A stretch of DNA of 64,000 nucleotides from Palsa-89 sp035508055 (lineage in GTDB: Bacteria; Acidobacteriota; Terriglobia; Bryobacterales; Bryobacteraceae). The notes under the pieces were generated by a model, which was given only the letters and a program-made list of their open reading frames with translations, ran no database searches and had not been told where the DNA came from. Both the position numbers and the translations under genes were made by a program. The stretch spans positions 62,001-126,000 of the forward strand of contig DATJNO010000052.1 in the NCBI GenBank assembly GCA_035508055.1, in the 5' to 3' direction. Positions 1 to 8,981 of this stretch are shown here, one piece after another; position 1 is the stretch's first letter; each line of letters opens with the position of its first letter.

Positions 1-252
1 GCGAGCCAGCGCCTCGCACATGTGGCTGGTGTAGTCCAGGTTGAACGCACTGCGCCAGAATCCGCCGTGAATCACCAACACGGTCGGATGCGGGCCCGCC
101 TCTTTTGGCAGCCAGATATCGCCGAACTGCGACGGATCTTTACCGTAAGGAACCCGCGCATTCGCCTTGGCCGGCGGGCGCTGGAGAATCTCCTGCCCCA
201 TCGCGGAGACGGCCGCGGTGACGCCCAGAAACATTCGCCGGGTCACAATCAT
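1..252 (-). CDS. Tat-type secreted alpha/beta hydrolase, N-terminal fragment
   Basis: The window begins inside this gene, so only the first 84 codons are present. The N-terminus reads TRRMFLG followed by a short Ala-rich stretch, which fits a twin-arginine signal. Further on, the sequence LVIHGGFWR matches the HGG(F/G)W oxyanion-hole motif of esterases of the alpha/beta-hydrolase fold. The nucleophile and the rest of the catalytic triad lie outside the window, so substrate and activity cannot be judged. ATG at 252 is preferred over ATG at 234 because only the longer form carries both arginines. There is no clear Shine-Dalgarno sequence. Confidence 0.75.
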   Translation of the reverse strand, partial: MIVTRRMFLGVTAAVSAMGQEILQRPPAKANARVPYGKDPSQFGDIWLPKEAGPHPTVLVIHGGFWRSAFNLDYTSHMCEALAR

Positions 253-367
253 ATTGTATCGGGCAAGCCCGGCCAATCAACCGGTCCGAAACCCGCTGCT
301 TGCGCCGGCTGGGCCTGAGGCATACTGGGATCTGCCCGGGGAATCGCCCGGAGAAAGGAACGTGCTC

Positions 368-898
368 ATGCTGCTCCACCACGAGGAGACCAGTTCGCCG
401 CTTGGCCGGATTCTGTTCTTCTCGGACGGCCAGGCGGTCTGTGCGCTGGAGTTCGCCGGCCACGAACAACAGATGCGGGCTGCGCTCGAGCGGCGCTTCG
501 GCCCTTTCGACATGCGGCGCCGTTCGGATCCGCTGAACCTCGCCGCGCAGCTGCGGGAATACTTCGCGGGCGATCTGCGGGTGTTCGACGCGACCCCGGT
601 GAACGCGGGCGGAACGCCATTCCAGCAACGCGTGTGGCGAGCGCTGCGCGCCATCCCCGCCGGCACAACTTGCAGCTATGGGGAACTCGCCGCGCGCCTG
701 GGCAATCCGGCTGCCTGCCGGGCCGTCGGCCGCGCGAATGCCTTAAATCCGGTCTCGATCATTGTGCCCTGCCATCGCGTGATCGGAGCCTCCTCGTCGC
801 TCACCGGCTACGGCGGCGGTCTGGAACGCAAACAATGGCTCCTGCGTCACGAAGGCGCAATGGCCGGCAATCAGCTCCGTCTCGCCGCCGAGGCCTGA
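368..898 (+). CDS. ogt: methylated-DNA--protein-cysteine S-methyltransferase
   Basis: A suicide repair protein that takes alkyl groups from O6-alkylguanine onto its own cysteine. The 176-residue product has the usual length. It carries the acceptor motif IVPCHRV (Cys about residue 135) and the upstream helix-turn-helix segment around TCSYGELAARLG, with the RAVGRANALNP stretch before the active site. The ATG at 368 has AAGGA eight bases upstream; a GTG six bases earlier is possible. The reading frame is open further upstream, but that extension lacks a good ribosome site and has no family counterpart. It is transcribed divergently from the hydrolase at the left edge and converges on the M13 peptidase gene. 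Confidence 0.93.
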   Translation: MLLHHEETSSPLGRILFFSDGQAVCALEFAGHEQQMRAALERRFGPFDMRRRSDPLNLAAQLREYFAGDLRVFDATPVNAGGTPFQQRVWRALRAIPAGTTCSYGELAARLGNPAACRAVGRANALNPVSIIVPCHRVIGASSSLTGYGGGLERKQWLLRHEGAMAGNQLRLAAEA

Positions 899-901
899 AC
901 C

Positions 902-2902
902 TCACCAGACCCGGCAAGCGGGCTGCCGCACCATGGGCTGGCCCACGCGGCAAGCAAAGGCCTCGCGGAACTCGGGCATGTTCTCCACCACGCCATTCAC
1001 GCGCGCGCGCGCCGGGGAGTGCGGATCGATCTGCACCCGCAGCCGGGCGGCTTCGGGCCGGATATTCTGGCACCAGATCTGGCCCCAGGCCAGGAAGAAG
1101 CGCTGCTGCGGGGTAAAGCCGTCGATCTTGGAGTCGGGCTTGCCGTCGAGCGACTTCATCAGCGCCATGAACGCCAGCCGCACGCCGCCGTTATCGGCCG
1201 TATTTTCGCCCAGCGTCAGCTTTCCGTTGACGTGAAGATTGTCCACCGGCGTGAAGGAGGAGTACTCGTCGATGAAGCACTGCGCGCGCTTCTCAAACTC
1301 CTTGGCGTCTTCCTCGGTCCACCACTCCTTCAGATTGCCCTGCCCGTCGAACTTGCGGCCTTGGTCGTCGAATCCGTGCGTCAACTCGTGCCCCACGACG
1401 CTTCCGATAGCACCATAATTCACCGCCGCGTCCTTCTGGTTGTTGAAAAACGGCGGCTGCAGGATACCCGCCGGGAAATTGATGTTGTTTTCGAGCGGAT
1501 TGTAATAGGCATTCACGGTCGGCGGCGTCATGCCCCACTCGCTCCGGTCCACCGGCTTGCCGATCTTGTTCAGCTCACGATGCACTTCGAATTCGGTGGC
1601 GCGCTGGTCGTTGCCGACGGCGTCGCCGCGCTCGATCTTCACGCTGGAATAGTCGCGCCACTTGTCCGGATACCCGATCTTGTTGGTGACCAGCTTCAAT
1701 TTCGCGAGCGCTTGTTGCTTGGTGGCCGGCGTCATCCAGGAGAGCGTCTGGATATCCGCGCCCAGCTCCTTTTCGATCTCCTCCACCATCTTGAGCGTTC
1801 GCGCCTTGGCGTCCGGCGGGAAGGCCACCGCGACGAATTTCTGGCCGAGCGCCTCGCCCAGGTCGCTGTCCGTGGCCGCGACGCAGCGTTTCCAGCGCGG
1901 CTGAATCTCCTTCGCCCCGGTCAGGATCTGGCGGTAGAAGTGGAAGTCTTCGTCCACGAAAGGCTGCGGCAGCAGCGCCGCCGCGGAGTGCACCAGATGC
2001 CAGCGCATGTAGGTCTTCAGATCGGCCAGGCTGGTTTGAGACACCACCGTCGACAGAGCGCGGAAAAAGTCGGGCACCGAGACATCCAAATCGGTGAACG
2101 CCGGCGCGCCGGTTCCCGAGAAATACTTCTTCCAATTGATCGCCGGGCACAGGGAAGCCAGCGCTGTCACGCTCATCTTGTGGTAAACGTTGTCGGGATC
2201 GCGGCGCGACACGCGGTCGAGCGACCCCTTCGCCAACTCCGTTTCAATGTGCATCACGGTTTGCGCGTCCAGGGCGGCCCGGCTGGATGCTTCGCCGGTA
2301 AGCTCCATCATCTTTTGCACGTGTCCCAGGTATTGTTTGCGCAGCTCGACGGATTTCGCGTCGTCTTTCAGATAGTAGTCGCGGTCGGGGAGTCCCAGGC
2401 CGCCCTGATCGGCGCCCGCGATGTTCTGGCTGGAATTCTTGGCGTCCGGCTCGGAGCTGAAGTTGAAGAAAACGTCCACCCCCAAGCCATGCAGACGCAC
2501 GATTTCGCCGACCAGCGCGTCCTTGGTCCGTATCGTCGCGATACGGCGCAATTCCGGCTCCAGCGGCTGGATGCCCAGCCGGGCGATGGTCTTCTCATCC
2601 ATGCAGGACTCGTAGAAATCACCGATCTTCTGTTCGATGGCGGTTCGCTGGGGATCGTCGGCCGATGCCTTTTCGAGAATGCCGCGCAAAATGGTGCGGT
2701 TGCGCTCGGCCAACTGGCTGCTGGTGCCCCACAGAGACTGGTCGGCGGGGACGGGGTTCTTCGCCATCCACTCGCCGCAGGCGTACTGATAAAAGTCCGT
2801 GCAAGGGTTGGCCGAAGTGTCGATGTTCGCAACACTGAATTCAGTGTCGGTTTGCGCGGTCGCGCAAAGCGTGAGTAGCAACAGGAGAAGCGTGAGTCGC
2901 AC
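902..2902 (-). CDS. M13 family zinc metallopeptidase (neprilysin/PepO-like)
   Basis: A secreted zinc endopeptidase of 666 residues. A short hydrophobic signal peptide (about residues 1-17) is followed by the M13 N-terminal domain. The catalytic domain has the substrate-binding NAYYNP motif near 465, HELTH at about 505-509 (zinc ligands and the catalytic Glu) and ENTADNGG near 566, which supplies the third zinc ligand. A conserved His lies near 628, and the chain ends in CRVW, the usual C-terminal CxxW of neprilysins. All catalytic residues are intact. The start codon is GTG with no obvious ribosome site. The stop lies three bases from the convergent ogt stop. Family members cut short peptides; the natural substrate is unknown. 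Confidence 0.93.
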   Translation of the reverse strand: MRLTLLLLLLTLCATAQTDTEFSVANIDTSANPCTDFYQYACGEWMAKNPVPADQSLWGTSSQLAERNRTILRGILEKASADDPQRTAIEQKIGDFYESCMDEKTIARLGIQPLEPELRRIATIRTKDALVGEIVRLHGLGVDVFFNFSSEPDAKNSSQNIAGADQGGLGLPDRDYYLKDDAKSVELRKQYLGHVQKMMELTGEASSRAALDAQTVMHIETELAKGSLDRVSRRDPDNVYHKMSVTALASLCPAINWKKYFSGTGAPAFTDLDVSVPDFFRALSTVVSQTSLADLKTYMRWHLVHSAAALLPQPFVDEDFHFYRQILTGAKEIQPRWKRCVAATDSDLGEALGQKFVAVAFPPDAKARTLKMVEEIEKELGADIQTLSWMTPATKQQALAKLKLVTNKIGYPDKWRDYSSVKIERGDAVGNDQRATEFEVHRELNKIGKPVDRSEWGMTPPTVNAYYNPLENNINFPAGILQPPFFNNQKDAAVNYGAIGSVVGHELTHGFDDQGRKFDGQGNLKEWWTEEDAKEFEKRAQCFIDEYSSFTPVDNLHVNGKLTLGENTADNGGVRLAFMALMKSLDGKPDSKIDGFTPQQRFFLAWGQIWCQNIRPEAARLRVQIDPHSPARARVNGVVENMPEFREAFACRVGQPMVRQPACRVW

Positions 2903-2968
2903 GTTTTGATTCTACTGCTATACCATGGTGGAAGGAACGCGAGCTCCCAGTCGCGCTAATCCGCCAGC

Positions 2969-3379
2969 ATGCACGCTTTGCGCTTTCAATGCCAGCCGGG
3001 CTGCACCAATTGCTGCCAGCAGCAGGGATTTGTGTATTTGACCGAGACGGATCTGGTCCGGATCGCGAAGTACGTGGGAATGTCCGCCGCCCAATTTGAG
3101 CGGCGCTACGTCTACCGGACCAGGCGGCGGCTGCGGCTACGGGTGCCGCGCCACTCCCAGTGCCACTTCCTGCAGGACCACGGCTGCTCCATCCATGCGG
3201 TAAAGCCCGCGCAATGCCGCCTGTTCCCGTATTGGCCTGAGCTGGTGGACGACAAGCGCGAATGGAAGAAAGCCGCCTCCTTTTGCCCGGGCATCGGCCA
3301 GGGAGAGCTGGTGCAGATTGAAACGGCGCGCGAGTGCGCGGCGGAGATGAAAGAGGCGTATCCGGCGATGTACGAATAG
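2969..3379 (+). CDS. YkgJ-family cysteine cluster protein
   Basis: A 136-residue protein of the YkgJ/PF03692 type, thought to hold an iron-sulfur or zinc site. Visible cysteines are CQPGCTNCC near the N-terminus and a second set, CHFLQDHGCSIHAVKPAQC, followed by LFPYWP, a typical arrangement for the family. It has no signal peptide and is probably cytosolic. It stands alone between a divergent M13 peptidase and a convergent propeller gene. The biochemical role of the family is not established; links to rRNA and metal metabolism in other bacteria cannot be tested from sequence alone. Confidence 0.85.
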   Translation: MHALRFQCQPGCTNCCQQQGFVYLTETDLVRIAKYVGMSAAQFERRYVYRTRRRLRLRVPRHSQCHFLQDHGCSIHAVKPAQCRLFPYWPELVDDKREWKKAASFCPGIGQGELVQIETARECAAEMKEAYPAMYE

Positions 3380-3407
3380 CCCACTGGCTCACTCGCGCGG
3401 CCCGGTT

Positions 3408-5618
3408 TTACTGGATGACAGCTTTGCTTACGCTCTGATTGTCAAATTCGTCGGTCACGCGTACAGCGATCACCTGCTGGCCCGGCGACGCGCGGTCAAT
3501 CGAAAGATCGTATTGCTCCTCCAGCGAATCCGAGAGACGGCCGACGGGAGCAACCAGGAGCCACTCGCCGCCGTTCACCGAATACTCGGCCCGGTCGATG
3601 TTGCTGCTCGCGTCGCGCGCCGTCCAACGCACTTCGATCTTGTTGCCGGAGGCCGTTCCGTTCAGGTTCAGGATCTGCGGCGGCGTGTTGTCGATCAGGA
3701 AAGGATCGCTGACCAATGCGGAGGTCAGGGCCTCGGCGGGCGGATTGCTGGGCGAATCCGACGCGGTGACGCGCACAACGTATTCGCCATCCGGGAACGC
3801 CGTGGAATCCCAGCTCAGATAGCGGTCCTTGACGTTGTCTTTCAGCAAACTCCAGCCGGTCTCCCGGACGCCGCGGATTTCGACCTTGTAAATCAGGCCG
3901 TCGCCGTTGCTATCCGTCGCCGCCCAACGCACGCCCACGAATCCCTTGGCGTAATTCATGGAGGAAGACGTTCCTGATTCGAGCAGGGGCGCGCTGGAAG
4001 ATCTGGACTGGCCCATGGGAGCAAGCGTGATGGAAGTGGACGGCGAAATCGACAGCACGGGCGCGGGGAAACGGTAGTTGGGCGGCGTGACCTCGATTTG
4101 TTCCACCTGCGGCGCGATGTTCTTCGGCAGGTAAGCCACCTCGATGTAGTTGACTTCCGGCGCGGGAGCGGCCGCGGACGACGTCATTTCGATCTTGTAC
4201 TGCAGGAAGCGGGCCGAGGGTGACGTGGCACGGCCGCCGCCGCAGGAATCGCAAGCCGCCGGAGCGCTCTCGGCCTGCACGGACGCCCAGGGGCTCCAGT
4301 TGTTTTCCGGATGGCTTTGGTTTCCGCTGCGAGTGGAGACGGAAACCGTCCCGGAACCCCGGTAACTGATACGACCCCAATAGGCGAAGGAACCTGCGTC
4401 CAGCACCTGGCTGTCAAACGTGCCCTGCTTGGCAAAGCCTGGCCCGATGCGAAAAACCTTGCCGATGTTTCCGGTGACCGCGTACAGATCGCCCTTACGG
4501 TCTCTTCCGAATCCGGTCACCTGCGTGGGCGTAGCATCCAGAAGCAGCGTGCTGAGGGTGTCGGAATCGATGCGATAAATCTTGCCGCGGTTGCCGGTGC
4601 CCAGTAGCGGGCGGCCTTGGGAGTCGAAAGTAATCGCATATACGATATCCACCGGGTTGGCCCAAATCTTGCGTGGCGCGCCGTCCGGATTGATGCGATA
4701 CAGGTCCGAGCCGCCTGCCACACTCGGCCCCGCGGGGCTGGGCGCGGACTGCGGAACAGGATGGGCGGCGATGATAATCTGGGTGCCCGAACCGAGCTGA
4801 GCCGTCACCGGCTCGGGCGCGGAGATCGAGGCAGGCGCAGGCGCGGCTTGCACAACGGCTGTCTTGTTGCCGACACCAGCCGCCCAGATGGCGCCATCCG
4901 CCCCCACCGACACGGTCGTGATTTCGCGCTTGGGCGCCTGGTACAACACGAATCCCTGGCCTTTCGGGGAAATCCGCAGGATCAGCCCGCTGGGCTCGGT
5001 TCCGACGATCAGGTTGCCCTCGCCGTCGATCGCCAGCGAGCGCGCGTGCGTCTCTTCGGTTTTAAAAAAGACCGATCCCGAACCGGCCGGGGTCACGCGA
5101 TCAACCTCGCCCTGGTCGCCGGTGGCGACGAAAAGATCGCCTTGGCGGTTGAACGCCATCGCCCAGATGTATTTCTGATGCGGATCGTAAAAGAGGCTCG
5201 CCTTGCCGGCGGATGAAATCTTGTAGATCTTGCCGTCGGGATCGGTGGCGGCATAAAGCTGCTCTTGGGAATCGAACGCCAGGGCGTGGATTTCCAGGCC
5301 GTCCAGTTCGGCGAACGTCCGGGTTTTGCCGTTGGGTTCGATCTGGAAGATCTTCGCGGTGCCGCCCCCGGATCCGCCGCCGGCCGTGTACAGATTGCCT
5401 TTCGAATCCGCCACAACGCTCCAGAGGTAGGGCGTGGCGGAATCGAACGTTTCCGCCAGTTCGGGCGCCAGAAAGATGCGGCCGTCGCTTTCGAGCGAAA
5501 GATTGGTGAGGCTTCCGCTTTCAAAGTCGGTGCGATCGCCTTGCTGCCAGAAGCGCGTTTCCGCGGCGAAGCAGGTGGCGGCAGCGAGCGCCACCAGCGA
5601 GAGTTTGGAAAAGGACAT
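3408..5618 (-). CDS. secreted beta-propeller protein with C-terminal Fn3/Ig-like region
   Basis: A 736-residue exported protein with a signal peptide ending near residue 18. From about 40 to 400 it has repeated blades with signatures such as DSKGNLYTAGG, DGKIYKIS, QGDLFVATGD, GNLIVGTEPSG and GDLYAVTGN, as in NHL or two-component-regulator propellers. The C-terminal third has beta-sandwich-like stretches (VEIRGVRETGW, YVVRVTASDSPSNPP, VRWTARDASSNIDRAEYSV), as in Fn3/Ig-like modules. No catalytic motif is visible. It lies eight bases downstream of the S55 peptidase gene on the same strand, so the two are probably co-transcribed and may act together in the envelope. Confidence 0.75.
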   Translation of the reverse strand: MSFSKLSLVALAAATCFAAETRFWQQGDRTDFESGSLTNLSLESDGRIFLAPELAETFDSATPYLWSVVADSKGNLYTAGGGSGGGTAKIFQIEPNGKTRTFAELDGLEIHALAFDSQEQLYAATDPDGKIYKISSAGKASLFYDPHQKYIWAMAFNRQGDLFVATGDQGEVDRVTPAGSGSVFFKTEETHARSLAIDGEGNLIVGTEPSGLILRISPKGQGFVLYQAPKREITTVSVGADGAIWAAGVGNKTAVVQAAPAPASISAPEPVTAQLGSGTQIIIAAHPVPQSAPSPAGPSVAGGSDLYRINPDGAPRKIWANPVDIVYAITFDSQGRPLLGTGNRGKIYRIDSDTLSTLLLDATPTQVTGFGRDRKGDLYAVTGNIGKVFRIGPGFAKQGTFDSQVLDAGSFAYWGRISYRGSGTVSVSTRSGNQSHPENNWSPWASVQAESAPAACDSCGGGRATSPSARFLQYKIEMTSSAAAPAPEVNYIEVAYLPKNIAPQVEQIEVTPPNYRFPAPVLSISPSTSITLAPMGQSRSSSAPLLESGTSSSMNYAKGFVGVRWAATDSNGDGLIYKVEIRGVRETGWSLLKDNVKDRYLSWDSTAFPDGEYVVRVTASDSPSNPPAEALTSALVSDPFLIDNTPPQILNLNGTASGNKIEVRWTARDASSNIDRAEYSVNGGEWLLVAPVGRLSDSLEEQYDLSIDRASPGQQVIAVRVTDEFDNQSVSKAVIQ

Positions 5619-5626
5619 TGATGAGG

Positions 5627-7432
5627 CTATTTTACGGTGATCCTCAGCGAATAGCTGCCATCCACCATGAAATCGAAGGGAATGCTGCCTTCTTCCATAG
5701 CGCTCTCCGACGAGCTCTGCAGATGGCGGCTGGAGGTGCGGCCCGTCTGCATCACGTTCATGATGGAGGCCGGCAGGCTGGGCAGCGTCTTGTCTTCGTA
5801 GAACACGGTGGGCCGCGGCTCAATCAGCGAGATGTACAGCTTGTTGTTGCTGCGCTCCTGATTGAGCACGGAGACGGTCTGCGGAATATTCATGAAGCGG
5901 TCCGAATTGATGGCGGCGCTTTGCATGCGGTTCAAGGTGTCCGCGTCGCTGAACAGAATGCGATGCTCGCCCTTCGGCAAGCCGGCCGGGATCTTCAGCA
6001 GAAAATCGCGAGTGATGCGCTCGCCGCGGTAGGGCCGCAGGAAAATCTTCACCGGCACAGTGGATCCGGCGTCGAATTCGCTCGCGGGAATCCAGGCGTT
6101 CTCGATGGTGGCCACGCGGCGTTCCGGCAGGATGTCCACGGTGGCATCCACACTTTTTAGCTTGGGCGTCTGGACGGGGTTCAGGAACAGGCGGTTGAAC
6201 TTGTCTCCCCACCAGCCGGCCAGCTGATTGGGAGCGGGCGCCGGGCTTTCATTGGACGCCAGCATGGTGGAAAGCGACAGGCCGGGCTCACCGTCCAGCG
6301 CCACTTTGCCGCTCATCCGGTAGGTGGTTTCGTCAGCGAATTCGTTCAGGCTGGAAAGGGAATTGTACAACGTCAGCATCATCAGGTACGGCGTCCACTT
6401 CTGCTGGACGAACACGCTGAAGTGCAGGTCTCTTTCCCTGCGGACGGTGTTGTTGTCGCCGTAGGAGCGCACGCGCAGCGTCACTGGCACCATGTCGGCC
6501 GTGGCGCCCAGTTCGCCCATCACGCCGCTGTGCCGGTCCTGCCGCAACGCGCCGACAATCTCCGCGGCGTTTCCGAACTTGGTGGGCTGATACTGCGAGG
6601 CCAGGGTGGTGATCACGTCGGCCTTCGCCATGGGCATGTCCACGGGACCCAGGTTAAAGAAGGAGTGGCCGCAAAACAGCACGTGCTTGGTGTCGTTGTA
6701 AGTGACCGTGCACATGGCGCTGACGCTCATGTCGCCGGTGACCAGAATGCCGCTGACCGCGTCGCCCGGTTGCAGCGCTTGCTGCCAGCCCGGCGCGGGC
6801 TTGGCGCTGGTCAGCGTGCTGGCCGTGCCGCCAGCCGCCACCTCCACGCCCATTTGCTGAAAAGTGGGAGCGAACTCGCGCAGCACGCTGTTCTGAAATC
6901 CCGCGAAACTCAGCGGCGTATCGATGGGCGTCATCGCCAGATCCCCCGGCATCAGGGAAGCCGTTTCCTTCGAATTCGCCTTATCCGGCGTGCGCGCGTC
7001 CGAGGGGCGCGATTCGTCGAATTCGTTGACCTCCAGCATCAGCTCGATGGGCGTAATGCCGCAGATCGCGTCGGGCGAGAACGTGCTGAAGCGCAGCGCC
7101 ACGGCGCCCACCAGCTTGCCGTCGATATAAACCGGGCTGCCGCTCATGCCCGCGGCCACGTTGGTGCGTTGCCCCTTGCCGCCCATCTTGGCGAGGATGA
7201 CGTCCTGCTTGGGTCCCCACTGGTTCTTGTAGATGCCCAGGATTTCCACCGGAATCGCTTCCGGTTCCGAACCCTGGAGAACGGTCCAGGCGTAGCCTTT
7301 CATGCCGGGCTTGAGGTCGGCTTCCTTGAAAATCTGGACCTTCCCGGACTTCGGCCGGACCGGCGCCGGCGCCTGGCCGGACAGAATGGATGAACACGCC
7401 ACCGCCACGATGATTGCGGCAAACTTCTGCAT
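5627..7432 (-). CDS. SpoIVB peptidase S55 domain protein
   Basis: A 601-residue exported protein with a signal peptide of about 20 residues. The first 150 residues match the S55 serine-protease domain: KPGMKGYAWTVLQG, a conserved ILGIY segment, then GMSGSPVY at about 95-102, which contains the family's catalytic serine, followed by LVGAVA. A later FCGHSFFNLG segment resembles the conserved Cys-Gly-His region. The remaining C-terminal region is beta-rich and not recognised. In Bacillus, SpoIVB signals during sporulation, but this organism shows no sign of sporulating, so another envelope role is inferred. A strong AAGGAAGG ribosome site precedes ATG 7432. The gene is followed after eight bases by the propeller gene. 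Confidence 0.82.
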   Translation of the reverse strand: MQKFAAIIVAVACSSILSGQAPAPVRPKSGKVQIFKEADLKPGMKGYAWTVLQGSEPEAIPVEILGIYKNQWGPKQDVILAKMGGKGQRTNVAAGMSGSPVYIDGKLVGAVALRFSTFSPDAICGITPIELMLEVNEFDESRPSDARTPDKANSKETASLMPGDLAMTPIDTPLSFAGFQNSVLREFAPTFQQMGVEVAAGGTASTLTSAKPAPGWQQALQPGDAVSGILVTGDMSVSAMCTVTYNDTKHVLFCGHSFFNLGPVDMPMAKADVITTLASQYQPTKFGNAAEIVGALRQDRHSGVMGELGATADMVPVTLRVRSYGDNNTVRRERDLHFSVFVQQKWTPYLMMLTLYNSLSSLNEFADETTYRMSGKVALDGEPGLSLSTMLASNESPAPAPNQLAGWWGDKFNRLFLNPVQTPKLKSVDATVDILPERRVATIENAWIPASEFDAGSTVPVKIFLRPYRGERITRDFLLKIPAGLPKGEHRILFSDADTLNRMQSAAINSDRFMNIPQTVSVLNQERSNNKLYISLIEPRPTVFYEDKTLPSLPASIMNVMQTGRTSSRHLQSSSESAMEEGSIPFDFMVDGSYSLRITVK

Positions 7433-7564
7433 GGGGGACCTTCCTTCTTCTCGCGCAGGCTCCGAGGCTTGCTGTCTATATTATCGTCCAGATTTTTCAG
7501 GACGGGGAAAGCGGCGCCGCAGAGAGGTACGTGGCGTGTCCCATTTTGCCGCGATTGCGACGCT

Positions 7565-7822
7565 TTAGGTCTGCGGATCAGTACCGTCCGGATTGTAGCC
7601 GCCTCCCGGGTCCTGATCCAGTTCTGCGGGTTGGGGCGGATGCAATGGCCCGCGCGGCGGCGCGGTTTCATCTTCCTTGGGAAAGACTGTGGTCCCTTTC
7701 AGCTCGTCGATCATGGGCTGCACAATCGGAGCGGGGGCGGGCTCCGGCTCGGGGGTATGCTTTTCTTCCGGGCGCTTGTGCACTGGCTCTGGGTGCTTAC
7801 TCAGTTCTGTATGCTTGCTCAC
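7565..7822 (-). CDS. small Pro/Glu-rich hypothetical protein
   Basis: An 85-residue protein rich in Pro, Glu, His and Lys (for example KRPEEKHTPEPEPAPAP), with no membrane segment or known domain, probably disordered. It is accepted as real because a very strong AGGAGG lies seven bases before the GTG start at 7822. It faces the catalase-like gene divergently across 193 bases. Function is unknown. Confidence 0.6.
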   Translation of the reverse strand: MSKHTELSKHPEPVHKRPEEKHTPEPEPAPAPIVQPMIDELKGTTVFPKEDETAPPRGPLHPPQPAELDQDPGGGYNPDGTDPQT

Positions 7823-7942
7823 TGGTGCACCTCCTTCCTCGCCTGCGATTCTAGGGGCCGGTTGTTGGCGCCATTTTCCCGCGCTTCGCCAAATGACTCA
7901 GCGGGAAGAGATTAAAGCGCCCGTAGCCCTGTGATCCACGTC

Positions 7943-7975
7943 TTCTTAAGAAATTGCGGGCGACGACTCGCCCGC
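7943..7975. promoter_or_regulatory. paired palindromes upstream of the catalase-like gene
   Basis: Two perfect inverted repeats lie side by side in the divergent intergenic region. TTCTTAAGAA occupies 7943-7952. At 7956-7975 the arms GCGGGCGA and TCGCCCGC flank a 4-base spacer. No T-run follows on either strand, so an operator or leader hairpin is more likely than a terminator. The binding factor is unknown. Confidence 0.4.
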
Positions 7976-8015
7976 GGCCGGCATCTATGAACGGTCTGCG
8001 TGAAAAGGAGAGAAC

Positions 8016-8981
8016 GTGCCACTGCCATCCGATGAAAAGCTGATCCAACTCAGCAACGAACTGATTCGTCAATTCGACACCATTTTCGGTCTTCATCCCG
8101 GCTTTCGCCCGGCGCACGCCAAAGGCGTGTTGCTTACGGGCTCGTTCACCCCGTCGCCGGAAGCCGCGTCATTGACGCGAGCGCCGCATGCGACTCGCGC
8201 CTCCACACCGGTAAGCGTTCGATTCTCGGACGGGACCGGCCTTCCGATGATCCCCGACAATGACGCCAATGCGGGTCCGCGCGGTTTTGCGCTCCGTTTC
8301 CATCTGGCCGAGCACGTACACACCGACATCGTCGGCCACTCCACCGACGGCTTTCCGACGCGAACCGGCCAGGAGTTTCTGGAATTTCTCCGCGCCGCCG
8401 CTCAAAGCGGCGCCGGTGCGCCCTCGCCCTCGCCAATCGAGGTGTTCCTGGGCTCGCATCCGGCCGCTCTCGCTTTCGTCCAGGCGCCTAAGCCCAGCCC
8501 CTCCAGCTTGGCTCGCGAGGCGTATTTCGGCGTGACGGCGATGCGTTTCATCAACCGCGACGGTCTGGCCCGCTACGGACGCTACCGGATTGTCCCAGAA
8601 GCCGGCGTCGAGCATTTGGACGAAGCGGCCGCCCAAGGCAAGGGCGCCAACTACCTGTTTGACGAGCTGGCGCAGCGTGTCGGCAAAGGACCGGTCCGCT
8701 TCCAGATTGACGTTCAAATCGCGAGCGCGAGCGACGTCGTGGACGATGCCACCATCCATTGGCCTGCCGATCGGCCTGTGATCCGTTTCGGCAACGTCGC
8801 ATTGACGGCCGTGGCCCCAAACAACGCCGCAGAACAACAGCAGATCATCTTCGACCCGATTCCTCGCGTGGACGGAATCGAGCCTTCCGACGACCCGTTG
8901 CTCGAATTGCGCGCTGCGGTCTACCTGCTCAGCGGACGGCGCAGGCGGCAGGCCCAACCGGCGCAGGTGGCGAAGGTCTAA
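8016..8981 (+). CDS. catalase family peroxidase (SrpA-like, minimal catalase)
   Basis: A 321-residue heme protein of the small catalase-like family, shorter than the 480-750 residues of true catalases. Visible features are HAKGVLLTGSF near residues 34-44, with the distal His of the family, then VRFSDGTG, NAGPRGFALRF, a RYGRYRIVP segment and ANYLFDEL. Family members use peroxides to oxidise organic substrates and have weak catalase activity. There is no signal peptide. The GTG start at 8016 has AAGGAG about six bases upstream. The gene faces a small Pro-rich gene divergently, with two palindromes between them, and its last four bases overlap the convergent barrel-protein gene. Confidence 0.88.
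   Translation: MPLPSDEKLIQLSNELIRQFDTIFGLHPGFRPAHAKGVLLTGSFTPSPEAASLTRAPHATRASTPVSVRFSDGTGLPMIPDNDANAGPRGFALRFHLAEHVHTDIVGHSTDGFPTRTGQEFLEFLRAAAQSGAGAPSPSPIEVFLGSHPAALAFVQAPKPSPSSLAREAYFGVTAMRFINRDGLARYGRYRIVPEAGVEHLDEAAAQGKGANYLFDELAQRVGKGPVRFQIDVQIASASDVVDDATIHWPADRPVIRFGNVALTAVAPNNAAEQQQIIFDPIPRVDGIEPSDDPLLELRAAVYLLSGRRRRQAQPAQVAKV

Noticed and set aside
1019..2878. Long open frame (619 codons) on the plus strand opposite the M13 peptidase
   Set aside because: It mirrors a gene with intact catalytic motifs. High-GC codon structure opens the opposite frame, and its product is compositionally odd with no domain.
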